Origin: CAZGSN01 sp964371655 | Lineage (GTDB): Bacteria; Desulfobacterota; Binatia; HRBIN30 | NCBI GenBank assembly: GCA_964371655.1 | Contig: CAYJOD010000002.1 | Span: 123,688-187,687 of the forward strand | Length of the DNA stretch: 64,000 bases | Reading direction: 5' to 3' | Shown: positions 16,280-25,658 of the stretch, one piece after another | Layout of the letters: the number at the start of each line of letters is the position of its first letter | How positions within the stretch are numbered: position 1 is the first letter of the stretch | Program-made: the position numbers and the translations under genes | Notes under the pieces: generated by a model | The model's input: the letters and a program-made list of their open reading frames with translations, nothing else | What the model was told of the DNA's origin: nothing | The model's database searches: none

Positions 16280-18106
16280 ATGAATCGCGCCGCTATCGAG
16301 ATATTTGCGCTGCTCGCGACAGCCGTGCTCGTCCGCGTCGTGGTTACCGACGCGAGCATCTTCGGGCCGGACCAGGTCGGTATCCTGGTTGAGGCGCGCG
16401 CGGTTCTACAAGGAGACTGGTTCCCTCCAGGTCCCGGGATTGGCTGGACTCCGTTCAAGCTCGGCCCACTCTTCGAGTGGGTGACTGCATTAGGCCTTCT
16501 CCCTCGCGATGAGTTTGCCGACGCCATTGTGCTGGTCGCCACGATTCATGGAGCATCGGTTGTCGGTTGGAGGCGCCTGCTCGGCGACGTCGTTGGCCGA
16601 ATGGATGCGCGCGAGGTCCGTCTCGCGGGGTGGGCGCTCGCTCTGCATCCGCTGGCGATGAGCTCGGGTGGCGCTCCTATCAGTACCGCGATCGTGTTGC
16701 CGACGACACTGCTCTTCGTCTGGGGCATCGTGCGCTGGGCTCGCGACGGCTCTCGGTTCGGCTTCGCAGCTGCCTGTGTCGGCGTTGCCCTTATGGTGCA
16801 AGCGCATATCACGACGCTGTTCCTCTTGCCTCTGCTCCTGATCGGCTTGCGACGAAGGGCGCCAATCGGACGGATCGGTTGGGCGGGACTGGCCATCGCG
16901 ATTGTGATCGCAGCGCCTATGGTGGTTCCCAACCTGAAGGTTGCGCAGTTCGGCTCCTTTCGCCACGCCGGGACTGCGGGCGCCCCGTTCGCCGTCGCGC
17001 TCGCTCGCGCAGCCACACTCGAAGCGCGTGTCCTCGAGGCTGGCGCCGGCATTCCCGATGCGTGGCAAAGCCTCGCGCACATCGGCGGCCTGTTGTGGGG
17101 CGTCTTCATTCTGGTCGGCGCCGTCGTCCTGTTTCGACGCCGCGACGACGGCGTCTCTCGCGCGCTGGTCGCCCTCGGCTGCGTAGTTCCCACCCTATGC
17201 GTCGTTCTGATTCCGCGGGGCGCCCTCTTTCTCTACCTCGATTCGACAGTCCCGTTTCGTGCCTGGCTCTTCGCCACCGGCGTCTGCGCGTTGGCGACGC
17301 CGCACGCCAAGAGATTCCTCTCGACGGCTGCGTCGACGATCGCTGGGATCGTCGTGCTGGTCACGCTCGTTGGTCTTGGTAGCCTCCACGTCGCTCATCG
17401 TCTTGTGGTCGCCGATCTCGGCTTCGCGCCGGTGAACCTGTCGCGGCTCGACCTTCGCGAGCCTGTCGGCCGCCCGAGTGAAGCGATTGGCATCCTTACG
17501 CTCGGGTCGTTGCAGAAGCTGGGCTGCGGTCTCGGCGATCTCGGGGTCGATCCGCAGACGCTTGACGAGACGTGGCACGGACCGTGGCGGTGGATGGGGC
17601 CTGCCACGACAGGCGTATGGATCGCCGAGTGTCAGCGCAAACGAGCGCAACGACCGGCTCCGGCGGCCCTGGCGCACGCCGCGCCAGCCCCGGCGTCTTT
17701 CCTCGTGCTCCACGAGACCGATCGCAGTCTCGCTCCCGCGTCCACAGCGGTGATCGTTGGACACTTCCGCGTCTATCCATTCGACAATCGCTTCAGCATC
17801 ACCTCGAGCGACGCTGAGCGTATGGTCGGGACCATCGCGCCGGGCAGCTCCGGCGCCACCACCCTGCAGGTGGTGACCGATTCCGAAAATGGAATCGCTC
17901 AGCTGCGGTCGCGCGGCGGCGAGGTTGTGCCGACTTCGACGACTAGCAGTTCCGGGTTCGTGGTGTGGTCGTCTGTGATCGAGGCTCCCGAGGGCACCAC
18001 GGCAACGTTGGATTTCGTTGGTGGGAGCTCGAGCATTCTGCAGCTGAGGTCGTCAGCCGATGCCTACGCCTTCGTTTCTGCGCCTCCTGCGGAAGCTCCA
18101 AACTGA
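16280..18106 (+). CDS. Large polytopic membrane protein, possible GT-C glycosyltransferase
   Basis: About 608 residues from ATG 16280 (open to 16229). Ten or so hydrophobic helices fill residues 1-390 and the last 200 residues form a soluble, probably periplasmic domain. A loop after helix 1 carries 'GPDQVG' and 'GDWFPPGPG', like the acidic first loop of GT-C enzymes, but no catalytic pair can be assigned. It is similar in architecture, not obviously in sequence, to 8213-9868. It may transfer a sugar from a polyprenyl carrier (inference). Confidence 0.65.
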   Translation: MNRAAIEIFALLATAVLVRVVVTDASIFGPDQVGILVEARAVLQGDWFPPGPGIGWTPFKLGPLFEWVTALGLLPRDEFADAIVLVATIHGASVVGWRRLLGDVVGRMDAREVRLAGWALALHPLAMSSGGAPISTAIVLPTTLLFVWGIVRWARDGSRFGFAAACVGVALMVQAHITTLFLLPLLLIGLRRRAPIGRIGWAGLAIAIVIAAPMVVPNLKVAQFGSFRHAGTAGAPFAVALARAATLEARVLEAGAGIPDAWQSLAHIGGLLWGVFILVGAVVLFRRRDDGVSRALVALGCVVPTLCVVLIPRGALFLYLDSTVPFRAWLFATGVCALATPHAKRFLSTAASTIAGIVVLVTLVGLGSLHVAHRLVVADLGFAPVNLSRLDLREPVGRPSEAIGILTLGSLQKLGCGLGDLGVDPQTLDETWHGPWRWMGPATTGVWIAECQRKRAQRPAPAALAHAAPAPASFLVLHETDRSLAPASTAVIVGHFRVYPFDNRFSITSSDAERMVGTIAPGSSGATTLQVVTDSENGIAQLRSRGGEVVPTSTTSSSGFVVWSSVIEAPEGTTATLDFVGGSSSILQLRSSADAYAFVSAPPAEAPN

Positions 18107-18118
18107 CACGAATACTAG

Positions 18119-18266
18119 GTAGTGGGTCAGTTTGATTGTCATTCCGAGCCGTCGCAATTTCCGCGGCGAGGAATCTTCCGGGGCCACGGTGGGCACTACA
18201 TTCCACTGCAGATTCCTCGCTCCGCTCGGGATGACATCGGGCGAACAAATCAAACTGACCCATCAC
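18119..18266. repeat. Palindromic repeat family D, copy 1
   Basis: Outer arms GGTCAGTTTGAT / ATCAAACTGACC and inner arms CATTCCGAGC...GCTCGGGATGAC, enclosing GGCGAGGAATCTTCC. Related copies: 18376-18539, 58784-58946, 60766-60875. It can fold into a long hairpin. Confidence 0.85.
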
Positions 18267-18859
18267 CGAATACTACAATGCGGCGGCGCCGCTTGCGGTG
18301 ACGAGTTTGAAGCATGGGGCTTTGTCCTTGAACGGAGCTCCGTGTGGCCGCGGCACGCCCTTTCCGGGTGCAAGGTGGTGTATCAGTGTGACTCCTGGTC
18401 CACTGGTCATTCCGAGCATTCCACACTTTCGTGGCGAGGAATCTTCCGTGCGGCGCGACAATCGCGACGACCGAGCTACACGAGATTCCTCGCTTCCGCT
18501 CGGAATGACATCGGTCCAAAGATGAAACTGATACACTACGCGTGCCGTGTACCTATGGAAGCCTGCACCCGCTGACCGCTTGCTTGCGCGCGCGGCTCTG
18601 TCCTGGCGAAAACCTGAGGATCGCGACCTGAGCCGCGACCGTTAGGGAGCGGTGATTCGTGGGATCATCCACACCCTGTTACACTGCGCGGGCGCAAACC
18701 CAAGCTTGACGAATTGATCAGCCTGGTGGTACGTTTCATTCCTCGCATGGTTAGCAGCAACGGCGCAGCGATATGCGCCACGACAAGGCCGCCGAGTGCA
18801 GCGTGTCGGGCGCCGCTGGCAGCCCGATTCCGACGTCCCCCCGAGCTATTGGTGTTACG
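18267..18859. other. Non-coding region with a second palindromic repeat
   Basis: Contains family D copy 2 at 18376-18539 and otherwise no gene I can support. It is the leader of the rSAM fusion gene that starts at 18860, so its promoter probably lies between 18540 and 18860. Confidence 0.5.
18376..18539. repeat. Palindromic repeat family D, copy 2
   Basis: Outer arms GTGTATCAGTGT / AAACTGATACAC and inner arms TCATTCCGAGC...CTCGGAATGACA. The central segment differs from copy 1 while the arms are conserved, which suggests selection on pairing. Confidence 0.85.
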
Positions 18860-21049
18860 ATGAATGCGGTGGTCCACTTCCACACAGACTTCTATGGACC
18901 CCAAGCCGTGCGCGTGGCGGCGCTGAAGTACAGCGACCAGGCGTCTTTCGAGCTGGCGGAAACGGGGGCCGATTTGGTCGCGCGGCTGCAGCCGTCTGCC
19001 GCCACCTCGGAGATCGAGCTCGAGGCTCTGCGCGGCGAGTTTTGCAACGAAGCGCTGCGCAATGCCGCCCGCGAGCTGCGAGTTGGCAGCGGCGGCGCCT
19101 CGCGGGGATGCGAACCTGCGGGCACGGGCATGCAGCCGCGGTGGCAGCTGCTGGCTCCCTTCACCGCGGGCACGGCGCTCGCGCTGGGTTGGGTGCTCGA
19201 TTCGCTTGGACCGATCCGGGCGGGCGTCGCGATCATGGTCCTCCGGCACGAGCAGCACGGCAGCGCCCAGGTCTCAATCCGCCGCAACAACGGGACCCCA
19301 TGTGGCGTGGCCCACACCGACACCCTGGATTTCCTGCTGCTGAACGGCGGAGGTGGTAGCGCACCGACGGAGGGCTCGATCGAACGCGTGCTCAAGGCGC
19401 TCGCGAAGGCGCTGCGCGTCCGTGGCAACAAGGATTGCGACGCTTTCCTGGATCCGCCGCCGGCTTTGGATTCGCCTCGGATTGACGACGGCTCCAGCGG
19501 TGCGCGCCAGACGCGCCGGCGGGTGACACCGCGAATTGACGTCGCCGGGAATACCGTAAGCTTCGAGTTTGATGACTGTGGCTTCGACCGACTTGCCCTG
19601 TACGACGCCGCGATCGCGGTTGCGGAGACCTGCTACGTCTTTCTCTCGCGCACCGGTACGCAACGGGCCGTGGTGCAACTCAAGCCAAGAGCGGGTGCGT
19701 CCGCGGATGGGTTGCGTGTGTTGGCGCGCGACGCGACCCGGGCCTTCAATCAACTGGCGCGCAGGGAGGGCGACAACCCGCGCCACAGCGTGCCCGTCCA
19801 CAGTGGGGGAATGCCCGTGCTGCAGAGGCGCCAGGTCGACCTGGAGGGATTGCTCACCGAACTAGAAGCCGCGGATCCCTGGCAGCTCGGTCTCGGCTTC
19901 GAGCCAGAGCGCGGACCGGGCCACGAAGGCCTGCGCGTCCTGAACATCTTGGGAAAGGGCGCGTGCGACAGCGACTGCGTATTCTGCTGCGAGAAGTTCA
20001 ATCCCCTCAATCGTCTGACGCCGAGCACCGACGCCACGCAGCAGCTCATCCTCGACTCTGCGCACCAGTTCGACATGCTCTTTTTCGCCAGCGGTGAACC
20101 GACGATCCATCCGCGGCTGTTCGAATACGTGGATCTGGCTAGGAGCGTCGGCTTCACCTGCTTCGGAATGTCGTCGCATTTCCGGACCTTCTCGGATGCG
20201 CATTTCACCTTGAGGACCCTGCAGGCGGGCTTCCAGTATTTCGACATCTCTCTGCACGCAGCAGACCTGGCCTCGCAACTGGAAATCAACCCGATCGACG
20301 ACGGCGGTGCCTCGTTGCCCGAGGCGCTGAAGGGGTTGGCGGTCTTGTGTCGATTGGCGGAAGCTCTGGGGATACGGATCTCCGTGACCCACAAAATCGT
20401 GGTATCGCGGCACAACGTGACCCGGCTCGATCAGATTTTCCGGGCCACCTACGATCGCGGTGTCCGGCATTTCATCGTGCAGCCAGTGCGCGTGCAGGGG
20501 CTCGCTTCCGAACGGGTGGCGATGCTCGCCATCGAGGAGGAGGAGATCCTCCCGTATCTCAACGAGTTCATAGAGCGGACCAAGGGACTCGGCGTCGTCG
20601 TCAAGCCGTACGGGTTCTCCCGACGGGATCTGCTGCGTGGTGATCACATCGAATCCGAGCAGAATCGCGTCAAGAACGCTTCGGGCAGGGCGCGCGGCCC
20701 GCAGCGGAGCATGCCGCTACCGCAGACCGTGGAGGCACGCCCCACCGACGGGCGCCACTGGATCGAGCTACGATCGACGACCGACGAGCGCTTTGGTTTT
20801 GCCGCCGATGCTGGCAGCGTCGTTCTCGACGAGGCGTTGCGGCGCGGAGCGGGTCTGACATTCGGCTGCCGAATGGGATCGTGCGGAATGTGCTGCGCGC
20901 GTCTCCTCGAAGGCAGGGTTGACCAGAGCACGCAGATCTTCCTGACCGATGAACAGGTGCGGGACGGCTACGTGCTCCTGTGCCAGGCGCGTCCGCTCTC
21001 GGACGTGACCCTGAAGTTGTGTACGGATGACGAAATTGATCCGCTCTAA
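18860..21049 (+). CDS. HxsD-like / radical SAM / plant-type ferredoxin fusion protein
   Basis: 729 residues from ATG 18860 (open frame to 18773). Residues 1-75 resemble HxsD of His-Xaa-Ser systems: 'HFHTDFY', an alanine-rich helix, a beta strand 'VARLQP', then 'EALRGEFCNEALR'. A middle segment (about 95-190) is unassigned. Residues 225-304 look like a degenerate second HxsD-like unit (YDAAIAVAETCYVFL...VVQLKP). The rSAM core has C369-x3-C373-x2-C376 and SGEPTIH. The C terminus (about 625-729) is a [2Fe-2S] ferredoxin with exact plant-type spacing C670-x4-C675-x2-C678-x29-C708. A built-in ferredoxin could deliver electrons to the rSAM cluster. The tandem-rSAM gene follows 77 bases later on the same strand. 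Confidence 0.82.
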   Translation: MNAVVHFHTDFYGPQAVRVAALKYSDQASFELAETGADLVARLQPSAATSEIELEALRGEFCNEALRNAARELRVGSGGASRGCEPAGTGMQPRWQLLAPFTAGTALALGWVLDSLGPIRAGVAIMVLRHEQHGSAQVSIRRNNGTPCGVAHTDTLDFLLLNGGGGSAPTEGSIERVLKALAKALRVRGNKDCDAFLDPPPALDSPRIDDGSSGARQTRRRVTPRIDVAGNTVSFEFDDCGFDRLALYDAAIAVAETCYVFLSRTGTQRAVVQLKPRAGASADGLRVLARDATRAFNQLARREGDNPRHSVPVHSGGMPVLQRRQVDLEGLLTELEAADPWQLGLGFEPERGPGHEGLRVLNILGKGACDSDCVFCCEKFNPLNRLTPSTDATQQLILDSAHQFDMLFFASGEPTIHPRLFEYVDLARSVGFTCFGMSSHFRTFSDAHFTLRTLQAGFQYFDISLHAADLASQLEINPIDDGGASLPEALKGLAVLCRLAEALGIRISVTHKIVVSRHNVTRLDQIFRATYDRGVRHFIVQPVRVQGLASERVAMLAIEEEEILPYLNEFIERTKGLGVVVKPYGFSRRDLLRGDHIESEQNRVKNASGRARGPQRSMPLPQTVEARPTDGRHWIELRSTTDERFGFAADAGSVVLDEALRRGAGLTFGCRMGSCGMCCARLLEGRVDQSTQIFLTDEQVRDGYVLLCQARPLSDVTLKLCTDDEIDPL

Positions 21050-21126
21050 TTGCGCGGACATCTCCCGCCGCCTTCGAAGTGGTACGACATGAGGCAGCCG
21101 ATGCGAGCCCGCCCGGCGTTTCGACC

Positions 21127-22965
21127 ATGCATGTTCAACGCGTCATAACCAACGAGACCTGCAACCAGAACTGCTGGTTCTGTAACGCACGCCGGCCGGC
21201 GGAGGACCGGGAGTTCGTGAGTCGGGCGGCGGTACGGCAGCGGATTGCGCAGGCGGAGGCTGCGCAGCCGCGGGAGATCGTGCTGACAGGCGGGGAGCCG
21301 ACGCTGCGAAGCGATCTTGCAGATCTTGTGCGCAGGGCGGCGGCGGGGTCCGCACGCGTGGTTCTGGAAACCAACGCCGCCCGGCTCGACGAGCCCAGGG
21401 CGCAGGAACTGGCGACGGCCGGTCTCGCCATCGCGCGAGTCCAGTTGGTAGCGTGGGGGGACGAGGCCGATGCGATCAGTCGCGAACCGGGCGGCTTCGC
21501 GGCGGCGCTGCGAGGGATTCACGCCCTCGCGGCGGCCGGTGTGAGGATCGAGGTGACAACCCCGGTGGTGCGGCGCAATCTCGGGCTGGTGGCGGCGATG
21601 CCGGGGCAGATCGTTGCCAACCGATTGCCGGCCGCGGCCTTGGTGTTGGTCGTCCCAGCGACGGCGCCGACGGCCGCGGAATGTGCCTCTTTGGCTGAGG
21701 TCGGAGGCGCTGTCGCCGCCGTTGCCGACGAGGCGCGCCGGGTCGGCCTGGCATTGCGACTCGATCCGACAACATTCGTTCCCCCCTGTGTTTTCGAGAA
21801 GCCGGAGCGGGTTGCGCATCTCTTCGCCCTCAACCGCGGCAACGCGTCGCGGCCTGACTACGAGCACGTGGCGGCGTGCGCAGACTGCCTAGTCAACGAT
21901 CGCTGTCCGGGACTGCCACGAAGCTTTCATCAGGGAACGGCGCCGCCCGCGCTTCACCCGATCGTGGAGCAACGCCAGCGACGGCGGCTGACGGTGGTGT
22001 CGACGGTCGAGGAGCAGGTAGCGCGCGAGTGCGTCAGCCGCGCCGAGTCCCGCGGCGGCGAGACGCGCGTGGTGGAGTACACCGTGCGCGTGAATTTCCA
22101 CTGCAACCAGGCCTGCGAGTTCTGCTTCGTCTCGACCCACCTGCCACCGCCGGCCGAGACCGTGGTGCGCCAGGCCATCGAGACCGCGGCGCGCGAGGGC
22201 GCGATTGTGGTGTTCTCTGGCGGAGAGCCCACGCTGAATCCGCGGCTCGTCGAGTACATACAACTGGCCAAGCGGCTGGGGGCCGGCGGCATCGAGTTGC
22301 AGACCAATGCCACCCGGCTGGCCGATTCGAGACTCGCCGGCGCCCTAGCCGGCGCCGGGCTCAACGGGGCGATGATCTCGCTGCATGGTTCGACGGCCGC
22401 CATCTCGGATGAAGTCACCGGCGCGCCCGGCACCTTCGCGGCCACACTGCGTGGAATCGACGCGCTCGTCCTGACCACCGTGAGCGTCCGTCTCAACTTC
22501 GTCTTCTGTCGGGTGAACCTCGGGGAGTTTCCTCGCTTCGTCGAGCTGGTCGCGAAGCGCTGGCCCAGCGTCGGAATCGTGTTCTCCTTCGTGGGCTCGC
22601 ATACGGACGTCGTTCCGCGCACCACCGCGCTCATCCCGAGCTTCACCGAAGTGATGCCGTCGCTGATTGCGGGACTGGCGCGCGCGCGCGCCGCAGGGCT
22701 CGCCGTCAGCGGCTTCGAGTCGATGTGTGGCCTGCCGCTCTGTGTCATCCCGGAAGACGAGCGCGCCGCTTTCTCGGAGGTCGCGCTGCCGTTCGAGGAC
22801 GGCACCGATGAGTTCGTCAGGGCGGAAGCCTGCACGCATTGCGTCGAGCAACGCCGTTGCTTCGGTGTTCGCCGTGGCTACGCGGAACTCTACGGTACCG
22901 CCGAGCTCCGGGCCGTGCAGGAGACCGACCGATTGTCCGGCCGGCGCGAGATCACGCTTCCGTAA
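21127..22965 (+). CDS. Tandem radical SAM protein (two rSAM domains, each with a Cys-rich tail)
   Basis: 612 residues from ATG 21127 (GTG 21079 also possible). Domain 1: C12-x3-C16-x2-C19 (TCNQNCWFC), GGEPTLR, tail motif C251-x2-C254-x5-C260-x-G. Domain 2: C326-x3-C330-x2-C333 (HCNQACEFC), GGEPTLN, tail with CGLPLC then C569-x2-C572-x5-C578. The two halves are homologous, so this is an internal duplication and fusion. The tails resemble SPASM/twitch-type auxiliary cluster sites. The same tail motif recurs in the non-rSAM proteins at 29141 and 30738. rSAM enzymes cleave SAM to start radical chemistry; the substrate here is unknown. Probably co-transcribed with 18860-21049. Confidence 0.88.
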   Translation: MHVQRVITNETCNQNCWFCNARRPAEDREFVSRAAVRQRIAQAEAAQPREIVLTGGEPTLRSDLADLVRRAAAGSARVVLETNAARLDEPRAQELATAGLAIARVQLVAWGDEADAISREPGGFAAALRGIHALAAAGVRIEVTTPVVRRNLGLVAAMPGQIVANRLPAAALVLVVPATAPTAAECASLAEVGGAVAAVADEARRVGLALRLDPTTFVPPCVFEKPERVAHLFALNRGNASRPDYEHVAACADCLVNDRCPGLPRSFHQGTAPPALHPIVEQRQRRRLTVVSTVEEQVARECVSRAESRGGETRVVEYTVRVNFHCNQACEFCFVSTHLPPPAETVVRQAIETAAREGAIVVFSGGEPTLNPRLVEYIQLAKRLGAGGIELQTNATRLADSRLAGALAGAGLNGAMISLHGSTAAISDEVTGAPGTFAATLRGIDALVLTTVSVRLNFVFCRVNLGEFPRFVELVAKRWPSVGIVFSFVGSHTDVVPRTTALIPSFTEVMPSLIAGLARARAAGLAVSGFESMCGLPLCVIPEDERAAFSEVALPFEDGTDEFVRAEACTHCVEQRRCFGVRRGYAELYGTAELRAVQETDRLSGRREITLP

Positions 22966-23062
22966 CTCGACGTGGTGGAAACTAAACCGCGGAGCGAGGC
23001 CACAAACGTGACGCTGAGCGCCCGGTCGACCCTGCTCTTGCGCTGCAACGGTTTGCGGCTTC

Positions 23063-23258
23063 AGCCCAAACACATCAATTGGAACCACGGATTCCACGGA
23101 TGGGCACGTATATGAAGAGGAAAGACCTTCGTTCGGATCGGAAGAATTTGTCCGCCAGACGTCTGAGTTGCGGTCCGGCTGCAAGTTTGCGCCGTTGTTC
23201 TTCCTTATCCGTGTTGATCCGTGAAACCCGTGGTCCCAACTGAGTTCTTCCGGTTCAG
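23063..23258. repeat. Palindromic repeat family B, copy 1
   Basis: About 195 bp, nearly identical to 46289-46485 with only a few base changes. Arms: AACCACGGATTCCACGGATG and the complementary CCGTGTTGATCCGTG / CCCGTGGTCCCAACTG. The rest of the 22966-23304 gap shows no gene. Confidence 0.88.
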
Positions 23259-23304
23259 CCGAAAATGCTTTCGCCGAATTGCGCAGAACCTGCCTGGTAA
23301 CGGA

Positions 23305-24021
23305 TCAAAAGGTCGCGAAGTCGACGGTGAGGGTCTCCGCGCTCGGGGCCGCAGCGGGGCCGCGCGTTCCGTCTACGCCGATACGCATCTCGCCGAGTAG
23401 TGCTGCGCGCAGCTGACCGGCGGCAACGGCATCCACTTTCACGGCCGCGGCAAACACCGCCTCCGCATACGCCGACGCCGTCGGGCAGTCGTAGCGACAG
23501 GGGTAGAACGTCACGATGCGTACCCGCCGGTCCGGCGAGAGGTCGTTCAGACGTCCGAGAAACTGGCTCGATCGTTGGGCCGCGCACTCGGCAGCGACGA
23601 AGTCTTCGTCCCCGTAGCGCCCGTCGAGGCGGCGGGTGATGCCGCGCCGCAGGCGGAATCCGAACTCCTCGACGCAGCAACTGGGGAATCCGAGGAGCTG
23701 CCCAAGTCTGGCGTGGAACACGAGCTCTTCGTCGATCGGAAGTTTCGCATTCTCCGGAGGCAGGAGCGGTGCCTCCGCCTCGGCGAGCGCGAGCGCGTAG
23801 GCTTCGTCGTGCGCCAGGTACAGGATCAGCGAAGGAGGGCGCCCTGGAAACTCTACGCTATGCGAGCCACGTGCAACCGCGAAGCCTTCCCGCCGCGCGC
23901 GTGTCTCGATCTCCGCCGCGTGCTCAGGGGCGATGGAAATGCGGTTGCCCGGTTTGATCCCCGCCTTCATCGCGATCCACTCGACGTCGAGACGGCGGCT
24001 CGAAGGAGTTGCTTGGTTCAT
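23305..24021 (-). CDS. Unknown protein with GFPSCC and YPCxxxC motifs
   Basis: 238 residues from ATG 24021 (GTG 24036 also possible). It shows LGFPSCC (C115, C116) and, 60 residues later, FYPCRYDC (C175, C179). The same two motifs, in the same order, occur in 24379-25593, so both are one family. It resembles the uncharacterised DUF483-type proteins from memory, not verified. Four cysteines in two pairs suggest metal or Fe-S binding or redox use. It faces the rSAM genes, tail to tail. No function is assigned. Confidence 0.75.
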   Translation of the reverse strand: MNQATPSSRRLDVEWIAMKAGIKPGNRISIAPEHAAEIETRARREGFAVARGSHSVEFPGRPPSLILYLAHDEAYALALAEAEAPLLPPENAKLPIDEELVFHARLGQLLGFPSCCVEEFGFRLRRGITRRLDGRYGDEDFVAAECAAQRSSQFLGRLNDLSPDRRVRIVTFYPCRYDCPTASAYAEAVFAAAVKVDAVAAGQLRAALLGEMRIGVDGTRGPAAAPSAETLTVDFATF

Positions 24022-24129
24022 GAGCTTTGCGCCCACGTCTCACAGGATAATTGCGACACTTTCAGCATGGATGCGCCATCGTATTCGAAGCTCGGTGACT
24101 TTTGAAGCGCAGATGGATAGCGGATCGCC

Positions 24130-24305
24130 GTAATGACAGCGCGGCCCAATAGCCGCAATCAAAGAGGCCACGCCGCATATCGCCGTTCGCATATCGCTTA
24201 TCGCCGGAAGGGCCGACCTATCGTCGGGCGTTTGCGATCGACGATAGGCGATATGCGATACGCCATAAGCGGCCGAAAAGCTCCGCGCCACGCGACGATC
24301 CCGAA
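24130..24305. repeat. Short palindromic repeat cluster
   Basis: Repeated CATATCGC / GCGATATG and TATCGCC / GGCGATA words in both orientations form an imperfect hairpin array between two divergent genes. The rest of 24022-24378 shows no gene; divergent promoters are expected here. Confidence 0.6.
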
Positions 24306-24378
24306 GATTCGTAAACCAGAGTGGTGTGGGGATTCTCCGTTGCGGGGCTCTAGCCCTTGAAGTAGGTTCGAGCCCAAT

Positions 24379-25593
24379 GTGCGTTCCCGTCTCGGCCAGG
24401 TACTTGAGGTGACGACGTACGAGACGCCGCTGCGGCAACTGTTCGTTGTCGTCGAGCGCGAGTCCGCAGGCATGCGCATGCGTCTGGCCCCGGTGCGGCA
24501 AGGCGGCGAGCGAATGGCCGCCGTGAACCAGGAGTTTGGCGTCGTCCCAATCGAGTTCCTTGGCGAGGGCGATCAGCATCCCTTGGCTGAGGTGTACCAC
24601 ATCTTTCGGCGGCTCCAGTTACCGGACTCCGCGGTCGGCGCCGAGGACCGGCTGTCGTTGGCATTCTCCATGTGGAGGGAGGCCCTCGCGCATTCGGGCA
24701 TCGCGCTTCGACTCGAACGGCCAGGCCTTTACGGCTTGCCCTTGCCGCGGGCGGATTGGGGAGCGGAGAGCCGAGGAATCTCGTTGCGTCCTTGGGACGT
24801 GGAATTCACGGCGATCGAGGCGTGCCTGCGAAGGATTGTGAAATTGGACCGCGTACCGCCTGAGTTTGTTGATACCTTGCAGCAAAACGCCCAACAGCGG
24901 GGGCTGCGGGTTGAGATCGTCACGCCTGAACGCACGGCCCAGCAGGCAGCGGATCCGCGGGACGCTGTAACTCTCATCGTCGCGCGTGATGCATCGACGC
25001 TGATCGAGGCGCGGGGCTTGGAGCAGTTACTGTTTGTGGGTGCGGGCGCTCCCGGAGTGGCAGCCGCAACGTTGGCGATGGGAGAGCTACTCGGCTACCC
25101 GAGCTGCTGCGTGAAACGCTTTACGCGGATTGCCGGGCAAAACGATACGACCCTGGCGTGGGCACTGTTGCCCGGAGTGGCTTGTACGCCGGCCTCGCCA
25201 CTCGCGCAGTGGCTTCAGCCAGGTTTATGGTTGCTGTCTCATTTCCCCTGCGACTTGAACTGCGCCGCGAGCATCGCGCTGGGTCAACGCATATTGGATG
25301 CGGTGGACGCCAAGGATCCGGGCTTTGCCACACGTTGGCGTTCATTTGCCGCGCGCGTTCAGGTGGTCGATCAGCGCGGCAATCGAATTGCCGTGGCCGT
25401 CGACGGCGCGCTGGAGTTTGGGGGGAGAGTGACCGCAGCGGACTTGTTGGCTGCCAGTGGCCCCGATCCCGAAGGATCAGCCCGTGCCCAACGCCTCGTG
25501 GGCCGGGAGGTCCATCTCGATTCCGGTGGGCTGGTGGTCGCCGAGTGTGATTGGTACGCGCCGTATGTCGCTGACCACCGCGGTGAACCGTAA
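24379..25593 (+). CDS. Unknown protein with GYPSCC and FPCxxxC motifs (larger paralogue)
   Basis: 404 residues from GTG 24379. The C-terminal half carries LLGYPSCCVKRF (C243, C244) and HFPCDLNC (C291, C295), matching the family of 23305-24021. The N-terminal 200 residues are extra and have no motif I recognise. A conserved-looking 'DAVTLIVARD' strand precedes the Cys region in both paralogues. Presence of two paralogues beside rSAM genes suggests a paired or heteromeric role, for example metal/cluster handling or substrate binding (inference). Confidence 0.75.
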   Translation: MRSRLGQVLEVTTYETPLRQLFVVVERESAGMRMRLAPVRQGGERMAAVNQEFGVVPIEFLGEGDQHPLAEVYHIFRRLQLPDSAVGAEDRLSLAFSMWREALAHSGIALRLERPGLYGLPLPRADWGAESRGISLRPWDVEFTAIEACLRRIVKLDRVPPEFVDTLQQNAQQRGLRVEIVTPERTAQQAADPRDAVTLIVARDASTLIEARGLEQLLFVGAGAPGVAAATLAMGELLGYPSCCVKRFTRIAGQNDTTLAWALLPGVACTPASPLAQWLQPGLWLLSHFPCDLNCAASIALGQRILDAVDAKDPGFATRWRSFAARVQVVDQRGNRIAVAVDGALEFGGRVTAADLLAASGPDPEGSARAQRLVGREVHLDSGGLVVAECDWYAPYVADHRGEP

Positions 25594-25658
25594 GCGGCTG
25601 CGCGGCTGGCGGCGCCGATGAAAGCGGCTTTGAAACAGCAGGTGCGGCGGACGCACCG

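Noticed and set aside
22966..23304. Possible precursor-peptide gene for the rSAM system
   Set aside because: The gap is mostly family B repeat, also present at 46289-46485 far from any rSAM gene; no H-x-S repeats or leader-like small ORF.
24130..24305. Possible CRISPR-like array because of repeated TATCGCC words
   Set aside because: Repeat units are short, unevenly spaced and in both orientations, with no constant repeat-spacer pattern and no cas genes.
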